From assembly GCA_024276355.1 (NCBI GenBank), contig JAJRXJ010000037.1, positions 1 through 42,726 of the forward strand: a DNA stretch of 42,726 nucleotides, written 5' to 3'. The position numbers and the translations under genes are program-made. This document shows, piece by piece, positions 25,472 to 33,410 of this stretch. The DNA is from Actinomycetes bacterium (GTDB taxonomy: Bacteria; Actinomycetota; Acidimicrobiia; Acidimicrobiales; Aldehydirespiratoraceae). Below the pieces are notes generated by a model. That model was not told where the DNA came from and did no database searches. It saw only the letters and a list, made by a program, of their open reading frames with translations. Each line of letters opens with the position of its first letter. Position 1 is the stretch's first letter.

Positions 25472-26316
25472 CTCGCCTCCACGGCCGAAATGTGGGCCCT
25501 GATCACGTCGACGACGGCTTTGGGCTGCTCGACATGGGCGGCGTGTCCGGCGCCCGCGATGAGTTCGACCACCGCGTTCGGCATGGTCGCCGCCAGCTCT
25601 TCGGCTATCGCGGTGAACTTGGGATCCTCGTGGCCGGCAATGAAGACCGTGGGGATGTCACACTTCGGCAGGCGGTCGTGGAGCGGATCCATGGCCCCCG
25701 TTCCGCCGCCGCGGAGGCTCATGGCCAGACCATGGGGATCGTTGGCCAAGCGTTGCTGCCGTGCCTGGGCCATGTGGGCCGATCCGAGACGTTTCTGACC
25801 GGCGAACAGCGGCTTGGACATCCACTCGTCGACGAACCCGTCGAGGCCGGCACTCTCGATGCGATCCGCGAGGGCTTCATCGTCGGCCCGTCTCCTGTCG
25901 CGCTGGTCGGCGTCGACCAGACCCGCTGAGGCCCCTATGAGTGCCAACGACCGGACCCGGCCGGGCTCGTTGCAGGCCAGAGTCAGGGCCACCCGACCAC
26001 CCATCGAGTACCCGACCAAGTCGAACTCGGGGTGACCCAACCGCTCGCAGAGTGTGGAGACGTGTGATGCCATCTGGCCGACACCGTAGGCGCCGACACG
26101 GTCGGGGATGCCGGACCCTCCGTGGCCCACCAGGTCGGGAACGATCACCCGATGGTCACCCGACAAGGGCCCGGCCAGCCCGGCCATTGTGGAGATGTCG
26201 CCGGTGAATCCGTGTAGCAACACCAACGGTTGCCCGCTGCCGGACACCTCCACATGGAGGACAACATCGTTGTCAACCTCCGTGTCGAACGCGTCCGGAC
26301 CAGCCCCGTTTGTCAT
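25468..26316 (-). CDS. menH: Alpha/beta hydrolase, probable SHCHC synthase
   Basis: The 282-residue protein shows VLLHGFTGD (oxyanion), DLVGHGGSG, the nucleophile elbow VGYSMGGR and GAGHAAHVEQP with the catalytic His. MenH removes pyruvate from SEPHCHC. By sequence alone it could be any alpha/beta hydrolase, but it sits between menD and menC with 4-nt overlaps on both sides, where menH is expected. An insert of Arg- and Asp-rich residues around 130-160 forms the lid. Confidence 0.85.
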   Translation of the reverse strand: MTNGAGPDAFDTEVDNDVVLHVEVSGSGQPLVLLHGFTGDISTMAGLAGPLSGDHRVIVPDLVGHGGSGIPDRVGAYGVGQMASHVSTLCERLGHPEFDLVGYSMGGRVALTLACNEPGRVRSLALIGASAGLVDADQRDRRRADDEALADRIESAGLDGFVDEWMSKPLFAGQKRLGSAHMAQARQQRLANDPHGLAMSLRGGGTGAMDPLHDRLPKCDIPTVFIAGHEDPKFTAIAEELAATMPNAVVELIAGAGHAAHVEQPKAVVDVIRAHISAVEAR

Positions 26317-28034
26317 CCGCAGGCCGCCTCGGATATCGCCGCTGCCAAGCGACGATGCTGGTCGATGTCGGCATCAGGGTCGAACCTCACCAAGATCAGG
26401 TCGACGCCGGGCCGATCGTCGGCCATCGACACCTCAACGCCCGCGAATCCGTCGAGACCACCGAGATCGACCCCGTGGGGTGTGCGAAACAGACGGTCGA
26501 ACCCCACGTCGGATCCGTGAGCCGCGATCGGGAGCATCGAGAAGATCTCGCCGCCGTCGTTGTCGACACACACTGCGGTGAGATGGACGCCGAGGCGACG
26601 GGCGGCGGTGAGCCCGCCGAGATCGTGGAGCAGCGCCAGGTCGCCGATGAGCATCGCCACCGGCGTCTCCGACACTGCCGCGGCCCCGAGGGCGGTCGAG
26701 GTGATCCCGTCTATTCCCGAGGCGCCCCGATTGCCGACGATGGTCACCCGTGGTGCCCCCACCGCCACGAAGGAGTCGAGATCGCGCACCGGCATCGAGT
26801 TGGAGGTGATCAGCATCGAGTCGGTGGGCATCGATTCGACGACCACACGTGCGGTGCCCGCGGCCATGAGAGGCTCGTTGACGATCACCTCGGCGATGAC
26901 CGCTTCCGCTGACGAGTCGGCGGCGAGCCACGACTCGAGCCAGGGCGACGACCCCTTCGGAGCTCCGGGGTTCGATTCGCCCAGGGTTCGCGCTGCCTTG
27001 TCGAGAAGCGCGGCCGGGTTGTCGCCCAGGTGGTCGGTGAGGGTGAAACTCGGTTCGTTCCAGTGCCCCGCGGGGTCGACCATCACCACCCGGTCGGGGC
27101 GGTGGGATTCCATCCACAGCCTGACCGATTTGGTGGTTGGTGCCCGACCGATCCTGATCACCACCGAGGGGGCGTGGAGCGCGGCGAATGTGGGCGTGTC
27201 GAGCAGCCTCCCGGCGTTGGCGATCACGTTGGTCGGACCGGCGTCGACCGGCCTACGTCGCAACTGTGTGAGGGGTTCGCCGATCACGGGCCAGCGGGTC
27301 GCCCTGGCAAATCGGATGATCGCCGCCGCCATCGAATGTTCGCCGTCGATCCCGATGCCGTCGTTGGGACCGGCCACCACCACCCCGCGCTCGACTGCGG
27401 CAAGTTCGCACAGCATTTGGACCGACTCGGCCGACGCGCCCGACGGGTTCACATCCAATGGAGCGAACATGGCCTCGCGAACAACCGGTGTGACCTTCGG
27501 CTCCAGGGGTAGGCGGAACGGCCAGTTGAGATGGACCGGACCCGGGGCTGTGCCGGTGGATGCGGCCACGGCGCGCATGGCGAAGCGCTCGGCCTGCACC
27601 GCGTTCCACTCGCTCGCCACCGGCAGGTTGGCCGCCCAGCGGGTGGTCGTACCAAAGATGCCGTGTTGGTCGATGGTCTGCCCGGCCCCCCAACCCAGCA
27701 GTTCCGGCGGACGATCGGCGGTACACACGATCATCGGGATGCCCGCATGGTGGGCCTCGATCACCGCCGGCAGGTAGTTGGCCGCCGCGGTGCCCGAGGT
27801 GCACACGAGCACGGCCGGACGTCCGGTGACCCGGGCCATGCCAAGGGCGAAGAAGCCGGCCGAGCGCTCGTCGAGTTGTATCCACGTGCGCAGCGCAGGG
27901 TGGGCGTCGAAGGTGATTGCAAGAGGGGTGGACCGCGATCCCGGGCTGATCACCGCATCGGTGACGCCGTTGGCCACCAAGCCGGCTGTGAAAGCGGCAA
28001 TGTTGTCGTAGAGGGCGTCGTCCATGTGGTGCAT
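26313..28034 (-). CDS. menD: SEPHCHC synthase
   Basis: The 573-residue thiamine-diphosphate enzyme joins isochorismate and 2-oxoglutarate. It starts with the hallmark ISPGSRSTPLAITFD, then LDERSAGFFALGMA and VCTSGTAAANYLPAVIEA, and in the C-terminal domain GDLALLHDLGGL and VCVDNDGGEIFSMLP for diphosphate/Mg binding. Length is normal. The ATG at 28034 overlaps the menF stop by 1 nt (TGATG); an ATG at 28025 (MDDALYDN) is an alternative start. The stop overlaps the menH start by 4 nt. Confidence 0.95.
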   Translation of the reverse strand: MHHMDDALYDNIAAFTAGLVANGVTDAVISPGSRSTPLAITFDAHPALRTWIQLDERSAGFFALGMARVTGRPAVLVCTSGTAAANYLPAVIEAHHAGIPMIVCTADRPPELLGWGAGQTIDQHGIFGTTTRWAANLPVASEWNAVQAERFAMRAVAASTGTAPGPVHLNWPFRLPLEPKVTPVVREAMFAPLDVNPSGASAESVQMLCELAAVERGVVVAGPNDGIGIDGEHSMAAAIIRFARATRWPVIGEPLTQLRRRPVDAGPTNVIANAGRLLDTPTFAALHAPSVVIRIGRAPTTKSVRLWMESHRPDRVVMVDPAGHWNEPSFTLTDHLGDNPAALLDKAARTLGESNPGAPKGSSPWLESWLAADSSAEAVIAEVIVNEPLMAAGTARVVVESMPTDSMLITSNSMPVRDLDSFVAVGAPRVTIVGNRGASGIDGITSTALGAAAVSETPVAMLIGDLALLHDLGGLTAARRLGVHLTAVCVDNDGGEIFSMLPIAAHGSDVGFDRLFRTPHGVDLGGLDGFAGVEVSMADDRPGVDLILVRFDPDADIDQHRRLAAAISEAACG

Positions 28035-30031
28035 CAGCGGTCCATCACGTCGAGCAGTGCTCGTAGCTTCATGCCGGTCTCCCCCAGCTCGTCGTCGGGC
28101 ACCGAGTCGGCCACGATGCCCGCTCCGGCGAAAAGGTCCACTCCGTCGGGCCCGGCCAGAGCCGAGCGCAGTGCAACCCGCAGCTCACCGTTGCCGTCGA
28201 GATCGCACCATCCGACCGGCGCCGCATACCAGCCCCGGTCGAACGACTCGTGTTCGCGGATCCATACGAGTGCGTCTTCGGTGGGGGTGCCACCGACTGC
28301 GGGCGTTGGATGCAGCACGCTGGCGATCCGAAGCACGTCGATGTCGTCGGTGTTGTCGGTGTTGTCGGCGCCGCGCTCAACCTTCGCGGATATGGGCGTG
28401 CGCAGGTGTTGAACCCGGGCCAGCTTCAACACTTCGGGGACCTCCGGAGTGGCACCGACCAAACCGAGTGTGGCCAGCCGCTGCGTTATGTCGTCGACCA
28501 CGAACCCATGCTCGGATCGGGTCTTCGACCAGCCGAGCATCTCGGCCGCCAGCGCGGCGTCCTCGACATCATCGGTGCCCCGCGGAACCGTGCCGGCCAA
28601 CGCCACGGTATCGACCCGGTTGCCGTGGAGCGCGACCAATTTCTCGGGGCTGGCACCGAAGAAGGTGCGGTCGCCCGCTCCGAAGGCGAACACCGCACAT
28701 GTGGGGTATCGCCGACGGAGCCGGGGCAACACAGTGGCCATGGATACGGGCCGCTCATGGTGGGTGCGGGCCAGCACCACTTTCGACAGCCCGCCATCGG
28801 CTATGTGTTCGACCGCACGGGCCACGAGATCGCGGTAGGCCAGATCGTCGGAAGCTGCGTCTCCGACATCAACCGGCGGTGGCTCCGAAATCGGGGGGAC
28901 CGGCCGAGCGATGAGCTGCTCGGCGCGTGCCCGGAGCGCCGCCGCCGCATCGGCTTCGTCGGCGTCGTCTTCGATGATCTCGGCAAGTATCACCCAGGCG
29001 CCGCTGGGGTCGGCGATCCAGGTGATCTCGGGCAGCACCCAGCGCGAGTCCCCGAAACCTCCCCAGTCGGGAGGTCGGGGGGCGGGTCCGGTTGCGAAGG
29101 AGAGCCCGCCCACCAACACGGGGCGGGGAGATCCCGACGGCCCATGGGCGACGACGCGGTCGGCGAGGGCAACCCGAGCGGCCGATACGGCGGTGAAGCG
29201 ACCGTCACCCTGAGGTTCGATGGTGACGGCAGCACCCGAGGCCACGATCGACAGCCCCTCATCGGGTCGCATCCAGAGCGCTCGACTGTCAGCGGAGGAC
29301 GACTCCCATGTCGCTATCGGATCGGGGGCGTGTTCGACGCGACGCGCGACGGTGATCACCCGACGCCGGTCAAGGGCATCGCCGAGACGAGCGAGGGCCC
29401 GACTCCGCAGCGTCCGCTCGAAGTGGCGACCGACGAGACTGGATGCGACCGGAACGAGCCGGTGCATCGTGGCCACCAGTTCGTCGCGACTTCCACCGCT
29501 TTCGTCGCTGTGGGTCTTGAAGAGTTCGATGGCGTCGTCGATCACCGACTCGATGTTGGCCACATGACGCATGGCGAGCTGCGTGAGTTCGCCCAGCGGC
29601 GCACCGCCACTCACGAGATCTCGCGCCGCGGCCAGCATCTCGATGCTGTCGGGGGCGAATCGTTCGTCGCCGCGCTCGCCCTCGGCGGGGAGCAGCCCGG
29701 CACCGACCGCGATGTCGACGATCAGCTCGGGCACGTCGGCGCGCCGGGCCAGCTCAGTGCGGTCAAGGGTGGGATCGACAGCGTCGGCTTTCGCCAGGTC
29801 GGCCAGCAGTCGGTCTCCTTCGGCATCGGCCAGCTCTCGGATCTGGGCCAGTGTGAAGCCTCTCTGAGCCAGGTCGCGGATCTCGCGCAGACGCTTGAGA
29901 TGGTGGTCGCCGTACCACGCCACCCGCCCTTCACGTCGGGGGGCCGGCAGCAGCTTGCGTCCTTGGTAGTAGCGGACGGTGTCGACCCCGACTCCTGCTG
30001 CCTCGGCGAGATCCTCGACTCTGTAGTCCAC
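28034..30031 (-). CDS. menF: MerR-family regulator fused to isochorismate synthase
   Basis: One uninterrupted frame encodes 665 residues. Residues 1-65 are a MerR winged helix (DYRVEDLAEAAGVGVDTVRY, GRVAWYGDHHLKRLREI); 66 to about 222 read as the rest of a full-length MerR-type regulator, including a second helix-turn-helix-like stretch (DRTELARRADVPELI, about 90-105). From about 223 on it is isochorismate synthase: SKVVLAR with the general-base Lys417, FFGASPEKL with Glu463, SEHGFVVDDI (His508), HLRTPISAKV and LHPTPAVGGTP, then the full C-terminal AGAGIV strand. It converts chorismate to isochorismate. The GTG at 30031 is picked because TACAAT ends 7 nt before it. It leads the menF-D-H-C operon. 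Confidence 0.88.
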   Translation of the reverse strand: MDYRVEDLAEAAGVGVDTVRYYQGRKLLPAPRREGRVAWYGDHHLKRLREIRDLAQRGFTLAQIRELADAEGDRLLADLAKADAVDPTLDRTELARRADVPELIVDIAVGAGLLPAEGERGDERFAPDSIEMLAAARDLVSGGAPLGELTQLAMRHVANIESVIDDAIELFKTHSDESGGSRDELVATMHRLVPVASSLVGRHFERTLRSRALARLGDALDRRRVITVARRVEHAPDPIATWESSSADSRALWMRPDEGLSIVASGAAVTIEPQGDGRFTAVSAARVALADRVVAHGPSGSPRPVLVGGLSFATGPAPRPPDWGGFGDSRWVLPEITWIADPSGAWVILAEIIEDDADEADAAAALRARAEQLIARPVPPISEPPPVDVGDAASDDLAYRDLVARAVEHIADGGLSKVVLARTHHERPVSMATVLPRLRRRYPTCAVFAFGAGDRTFFGASPEKLVALHGNRVDTVALAGTVPRGTDDVEDAALAAEMLGWSKTRSEHGFVVDDITQRLATLGLVGATPEVPEVLKLARVQHLRTPISAKVERGADNTDNTDDIDVLRIASVLHPTPAVGGTPTEDALVWIREHESFDRGWYAAPVGWCDLDGNGELRVALRSALAGPDGVDLFAGAGIVADSVPDDELGETGMKLRALLDVMDR

Positions 30032-30075
30032 ATCGGCGATTGTATGAGCAATCACTCGTGGAGTGGCTACTCTGA
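30032..30075. promoter_or_regulatory. menF promoter with palindrome (candidate MerR operator)
   Basis: TACAAT on the minus strand (30044-30039) lies 7 nt before the menF GTG. Upstream of it is a perfect inverted repeat CACTC-GTG-GAGTG (30053-30065), overlapped by GAGT-GGCT-ACTC (30061-30072). On the plus strand TACTCT (30068-30073) may serve the divergent acyltransferase gene. The palindrome lies between the two -10 boxes, where an autoregulator would bind. Confidence 0.5.
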
Positions 30076-30147
30076 CAACTCATCAGCCAAGCGATCACCA
30101 CCCCACCGATCCGCCGCTGGTGGCCCGGCCTCGACGGACTTCGCGGC

Positions 30148-32049
30148 TTGGCCGTCGTCGCGGTGGTGGCATACCACCTGTGGCCCGACGCCATTCCCGG
30201 CGGATGGGTGGGCGTCTCCGTCTTCTTCACGCTCTCCGGGTTCTTGATCACCGCCCTGCTGATCGACGAACAATCCAATACCGGTTCGATCTCACTTCGG
30301 CGGTTCTGGGCCCGCCGGGCACGGCGACTCCTTCCCGCGGTGGTCACAACCGTGGCGGTTTCGCTCGTTGTGGTCGTGATCGCCGAGCCGTCCATGATCC
30401 ACGACGCCGCAGTGTCGGGTGCGGCGGGCTTGGCCTACATCGCCAACTGGGTGGCGGCCCGGAAGCCCGGGGGGTACCAAGCCATATTCACCGACCCCGG
30501 GCCTTTCGATCACCTGTGGTCACTCGCGGTCGAGGAACAGATCTACCTGGTCCTGCCGCTGCTGTTCGCGGTGGGCGCCGGGCGACGATCTCGGGCCCTG
30601 CTGATCGGTGGGGCCGTGGGAGCCGTCATCATCGCCTCCACCATCTGGTGGTGGGGCAACCCGGACTCCTACTACGCCACGCCGGTTCGAGCCGCCGAGG
30701 TGGCAGCCGGCGCGGTTGCGGCACTCGCCGTCGGCCAACTTCGGCGCACCCCTCTGTTCACGATGGCGGCAGCCGCGGTCGGAGCCGCAACAATGCTCGC
30801 CTGGGTTACGTTCACCTGGACCGAGCACGATCCGATCGTGTTCCGGGGCGGACTTGTGCTGGTGTCACTGGCCTCGGTGGTGGCCCTGGTGGTGGCCATG
30901 GAACATCCCGGTCCGCTGGCCCACCCGCTCCTTTGCTGGCTGGGAACCCGCAGCTACGCGATCTACCTCTGGCATTGGCCGATCATCGTCGTTCTCGATC
31001 TGCCGGCGGTCGGCACGATCACCCTCACCGCTGCTCTGTCGGAGGCATCAATGCGTCTCATCGAGACACCGGTCAGGCGCAATCTCGGTTGGGGGACGCG
31101 GATCCGCCGCCCGCTGCCCGTTCTCGGCGGCACCGCGGCCGCAGCGGCTCTCATCGCGATGGCGGTGTCGTTGATGGTCGCCTCACCGAAGACGATCTTC
31201 GACATCGACGCGCCAGTGGTGCCCGTTTGGTATTTGACCAGTGCGCCCACGCTGCCGACCCCGATCGAGACCACGGCTCCGATCACCGCATCGACTCCCA
31301 CCTCCAACCCCCCGGCCGCCACAACACCCCAACGCCACGACCCACCGGTGGTCATGGTGATCGGCGACTCGACCGCCCTGGCCGCGTTCGATGGGCTGCG
31401 CTCATGGGGTGATCGCACCCGTGAGGCGGTGATAGTGAACGGATCGCAGGAAGGCTGCGGCCCGCTGCAGGACCCGCTGTTCGGCATTTCCTATACGCGA
31501 CAGGGAGTGGGACTGTTCGGTGTGGAACTCGACGATGGTCGGCCACCGTGTCGGATGACGATTCCCCAACTCGCGCGGGCCGCGGGAGGAATCATCCCGG
31601 ATGAGGTCATCATCTTCGACTGGGGGGCCGTGATGAACGACGGCGTCAACCCGGCGACACCGAATGATCCCACCACCGACTTCAAGCTCACCGACCCCAC
31701 AACCCGCGACATGCTCGCCGCGATCTACCAAGCCCGAATCGACGAGGCCGGGGCCTTGGGGGCAACCGTGATTCTCACCACCGCTCCCATCCCCGCCGAA
31801 TGGGCGTTCATGGGCAACGACCGGGCGTTGGAAGAGGTGACCGCCAGGACCGATGCCTACAACAGGGTGGTCGCGGAACTCGCGGCATCGAATCCCGGGG
31901 TGAAGCTGCTGCCGACCGACGAGGCGTTCGCTCTCCCCGATCAGTCATACCCACGCACCGATGGCGTCCACATCGACCCCGGCAGCACATCGCAGAGATT
32001 CGCCGAAGACTGGCTCGCAAACCCGATTCTCGAACTGCGCTCGGCCTAA
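30148..32049 (+). CDS. Acyltransferase-3 / SGNH-hydrolase membrane protein (OafA/YrhL type)
   Basis: The protein has about ten membrane helices of the acyltransferase-3 family (VVAYHLWPD with the essential His, FFTLSGFLITALL, RRFWARRARRLLPA, HLWSLAVEEQIYLVLPLL, YAIYLWHWP), a Pro/Thr-rich linker (IETTAPITASTPTSNPPAA) and an extracellular SGNH domain with VIGDSTALAAF and DGVHIDP. It likely O-acylates a cell-surface glycan. The coordinates start at the first usual start codon, a TTG, but the conserved RRWWPGLDGLRG lies in frame just upstream back to a TGA at 30073, with no ATG, GTG or TTG between. The true start is probably upstream, perhaps ATC at 30082, or the sequence has an error there. Confidence 0.85.
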   Translation: MAVVAVVAYHLWPDAIPGGWVGVSVFFTLSGFLITALLIDEQSNTGSISLRRFWARRARRLLPAVVTTVAVSLVVVVIAEPSMIHDAAVSGAAGLAYIANWVAARKPGGYQAIFTDPGPFDHLWSLAVEEQIYLVLPLLFAVGAGRRSRALLIGGAVGAVIIASTIWWWGNPDSYYATPVRAAEVAAGAVAALAVGQLRRTPLFTMAAAAVGAATMLAWVTFTWTEHDPIVFRGGLVLVSLASVVALVVAMEHPGPLAHPLLCWLGTRSYAIYLWHWPIIVVLDLPAVGTITLTAALSEASMRLIETPVRRNLGWGTRIRRPLPVLGGTAAAAALIAMAVSLMVASPKTIFDIDAPVVPVWYLTSAPTLPTPIETTAPITASTPTSNPPAATTPQRHDPPVVMVIGDSTALAAFDGLRSWGDRTREAVIVNGSQEGCGPLQDPLFGISYTRQGVGLFGVELDDGRPPCRMTIPQLARAAGGIIPDEVIIFDWGAVMNDGVNPATPNDPTTDFKLTDPTTRDMLAAIYQARIDEAGALGATVILTTAPIPAEWAFMGNDRALEEVTARTDAYNRVVAELAASNPGVKLLPTDEAFALPDQSYPRTDGVHIDPGSTSQRFAEDWLANPILELRSA

Positions 32050-32058
32050 CCTGCCGGC
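32047..32058 (+). promoter_or_regulatory. Leaderless promoter TAACCT using the upstream stop codon
   Basis: TAACCT (32047-32052) is followed by GCCGGC and the ATG at 32059. TAA is also the stop codon of the acyltransferase gene. It repeats the arrangement seen before the CopD-like gene. Confidence 0.5.
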
Positions 32059-32892
32059 ATGAACGACGACGGCCTGCTCGCCGGCCCCCTCGACATCGAC
32101 GGCCCCCGCCGGCAGGTACCCGTCTACCCCACCATCGAGGCCCGCCGTGGGGTGATGTTGCAACACCGCGACACCGGGCTGGTGGGTGTGATCATCGACT
32201 TCAACCCGCCGCGACTCACCCTTCGCGACAGCGACGGGCGAGACCACGTGCTGCGTTACGCCGCCGGTGCGGTGCGAGCCAACGTCGGCGGCACGACCGT
32301 GGCCGTGTCGCTTCGTTCGCCGGGTCCGGCGTCGAGCCCGCCTGGCATCACGGCCTCGGGTTCGGTCGATCCGGGTTCCGTACCGGCCAGAATCGCCCGA
32401 GCCAGCCGCATCTGGGTGGAGGGGGTCCACGACGCCGAACTCGTCGAGAAGATATGGGGAGACGATCTCAGGGCCGAAGGGGTCGTGGTGCAGCCCCTCG
32501 ACGGTGCCGATGATCTGGCCGAGAAGGTGAGGGTGTTCAGGCCCGGTCCACGCCGACGGCTCGGAGTGTTGCTCGACCACCTGATCGACGGCACCAAGGA
32601 GACGCTCATCGCCGCCGACGCATCCAACCCGAACGTGTTGATCACCGGCCACCCGTTCGTCGACATATGGCAGGCCGTCAAGCCCTCGGTGGTCGGCATC
32701 GATGCTTGGCCGATCATCCCCAAGGGGCAGCCATGGAAACAGGGCGTGCTCGATGCCCTTGGATACCGCGGCACCACCGCCCAGTTTTGGAAAATGCTGC
32801 TCGGCCGCGTCGAGTCATGGACCGATCTCGAGCCGCCACTGCTGGGGGCTGTCGAGGAACTCATCGATTTCGTGGCGCCGCCGGAGTGCTGA
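32059..32892 (+). CDS. DUF3097 family protein
   Basis: The 277-residue product matches the actinobacterial DUF3097 family: VPVYPTIEARRGVMLQHRDTG near the start, then ASRIWVEGVHDAELVEKIWG and GVVVQPLDGADDL, and TGHPFVDIWQAVKP toward the end. The E-G-x-x-D-A..V pattern and LDG-D resemble a TOPRIM-type metal site, suggesting a nucleic-acid function, but no activity is established as far as I know. It follows the acyltransferase by 9 bp with its own leaderless promoter and ends 14 bp from the convergent MarR gene. Confidence 0.85.
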   Translation: MNDDGLLAGPLDIDGPRRQVPVYPTIEARRGVMLQHRDTGLVGVIIDFNPPRLTLRDSDGRDHVLRYAAGAVRANVGGTTVAVSLRSPGPASSPPGITASGSVDPGSVPARIARASRIWVEGVHDAELVEKIWGDDLRAEGVVVQPLDGADDLAEKVRVFRPGPRRRLGVLLDHLIDGTKETLIAADASNPNVLITGHPFVDIWQAVKPSVVGIDAWPIIPKGQPWKQGVLDALGYRGTTAQFWKMLLGRVESWTDLEPPLLGAVEELIDFVAPPEC

Positions 32893-32906
32893 CTCCCGGC
32901 TCGCCG

Positions 32907-33410
32907 TCAGCGACGACGCAGGCGCTCGTCGAGCTCATGTGAGAGTTTGGCCAGGCACTCACCGATCCGGGATCTCTCAGCAGTGTCGAGCCCACCGATG
33001 TCTGCTTCGAAGGCATCGAGTACACGATCGAGGGTGGATTGCGCACAATCGAGGCCTGATTCGGTTAGTTCAACCAGCGAGCGGCGACCGTCGTCGGGAT
33101 CGGCGACCCGACGGACCAGGCCGTGGTGCTCGAGACGCACGGTGGTCTTGGTGGTGCCGCCGGTGGTCTGAACGATCCTGTCGGAGATTTCGCCTGCGGC
33201 CATTCGGTGGGGCGGGCCGGAGAGCCACAGCGCCGACAACATGGCGTACTCGGAGGTGTCGAGGCCCTCGCCGGCTATGGCCTCGGCCAGCCACGCCTCG
33301 ATCTGGCGGCCGGCTCTGAACACCCAGATGAGAACCTCGATCGTTGATTGTTGTCGCCCGGCGAGGTAGGGGGCCAGAGGGGCCAGCATCGGGTCCTCGG
33401 AGGTGGTCAC
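32907..33410 (-). CDS. MarR-family transcriptional regulator
   Basis: The 167-residue protein has the winged-helix core (TSEYAMLSALWLSGPP, then AAGEISDRIVQTTGGTTKTTV as recognition helix and GLVRRVADPDDGRRSLVELT as the wing). The C terminus is very basic (DERLRRR). Its GTG at 33410 overlaps the stop of the PLP-enzyme gene by 4 nt (GTGA), so it is made with the two PLP enzymes and probably controls their operon; a palindrome lies before the first gene. Ligand unknown, likely an amino acid or related compound. Confidence 0.9.
   Translation of the reverse strand: MTTSEDPMLAPLAPYLAGRQQSTIEVLIWVFRAGRQIEAWLAEAIAGEGLDTSEYAMLSALWLSGPPHRMAAGEISDRIVQTTGGTTKTTVRLEHHGLVRRVADPDDGRRSLVELTESGLDCAQSTLDRVLDAFEADIGGLDTAERSRIGECLAKLSHELDERLRRR

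Noticed and set aside
29340-29375. Separate MerR and MenF genes, with menF starting at an internal GTG (29359)
   Set aside because: There is no stop between the parts, no ribosome site and no TANNNT box at that GTG. Internal initiation cannot be excluded, but the fusion is the direct reading.
28250-30247. A 665-codon open frame on the plus strand opposite menF
   Set aside because: It is antisense to the well-supported MerR-MenF gene, has no recognisable domain and arises from GC-rich codon structure.
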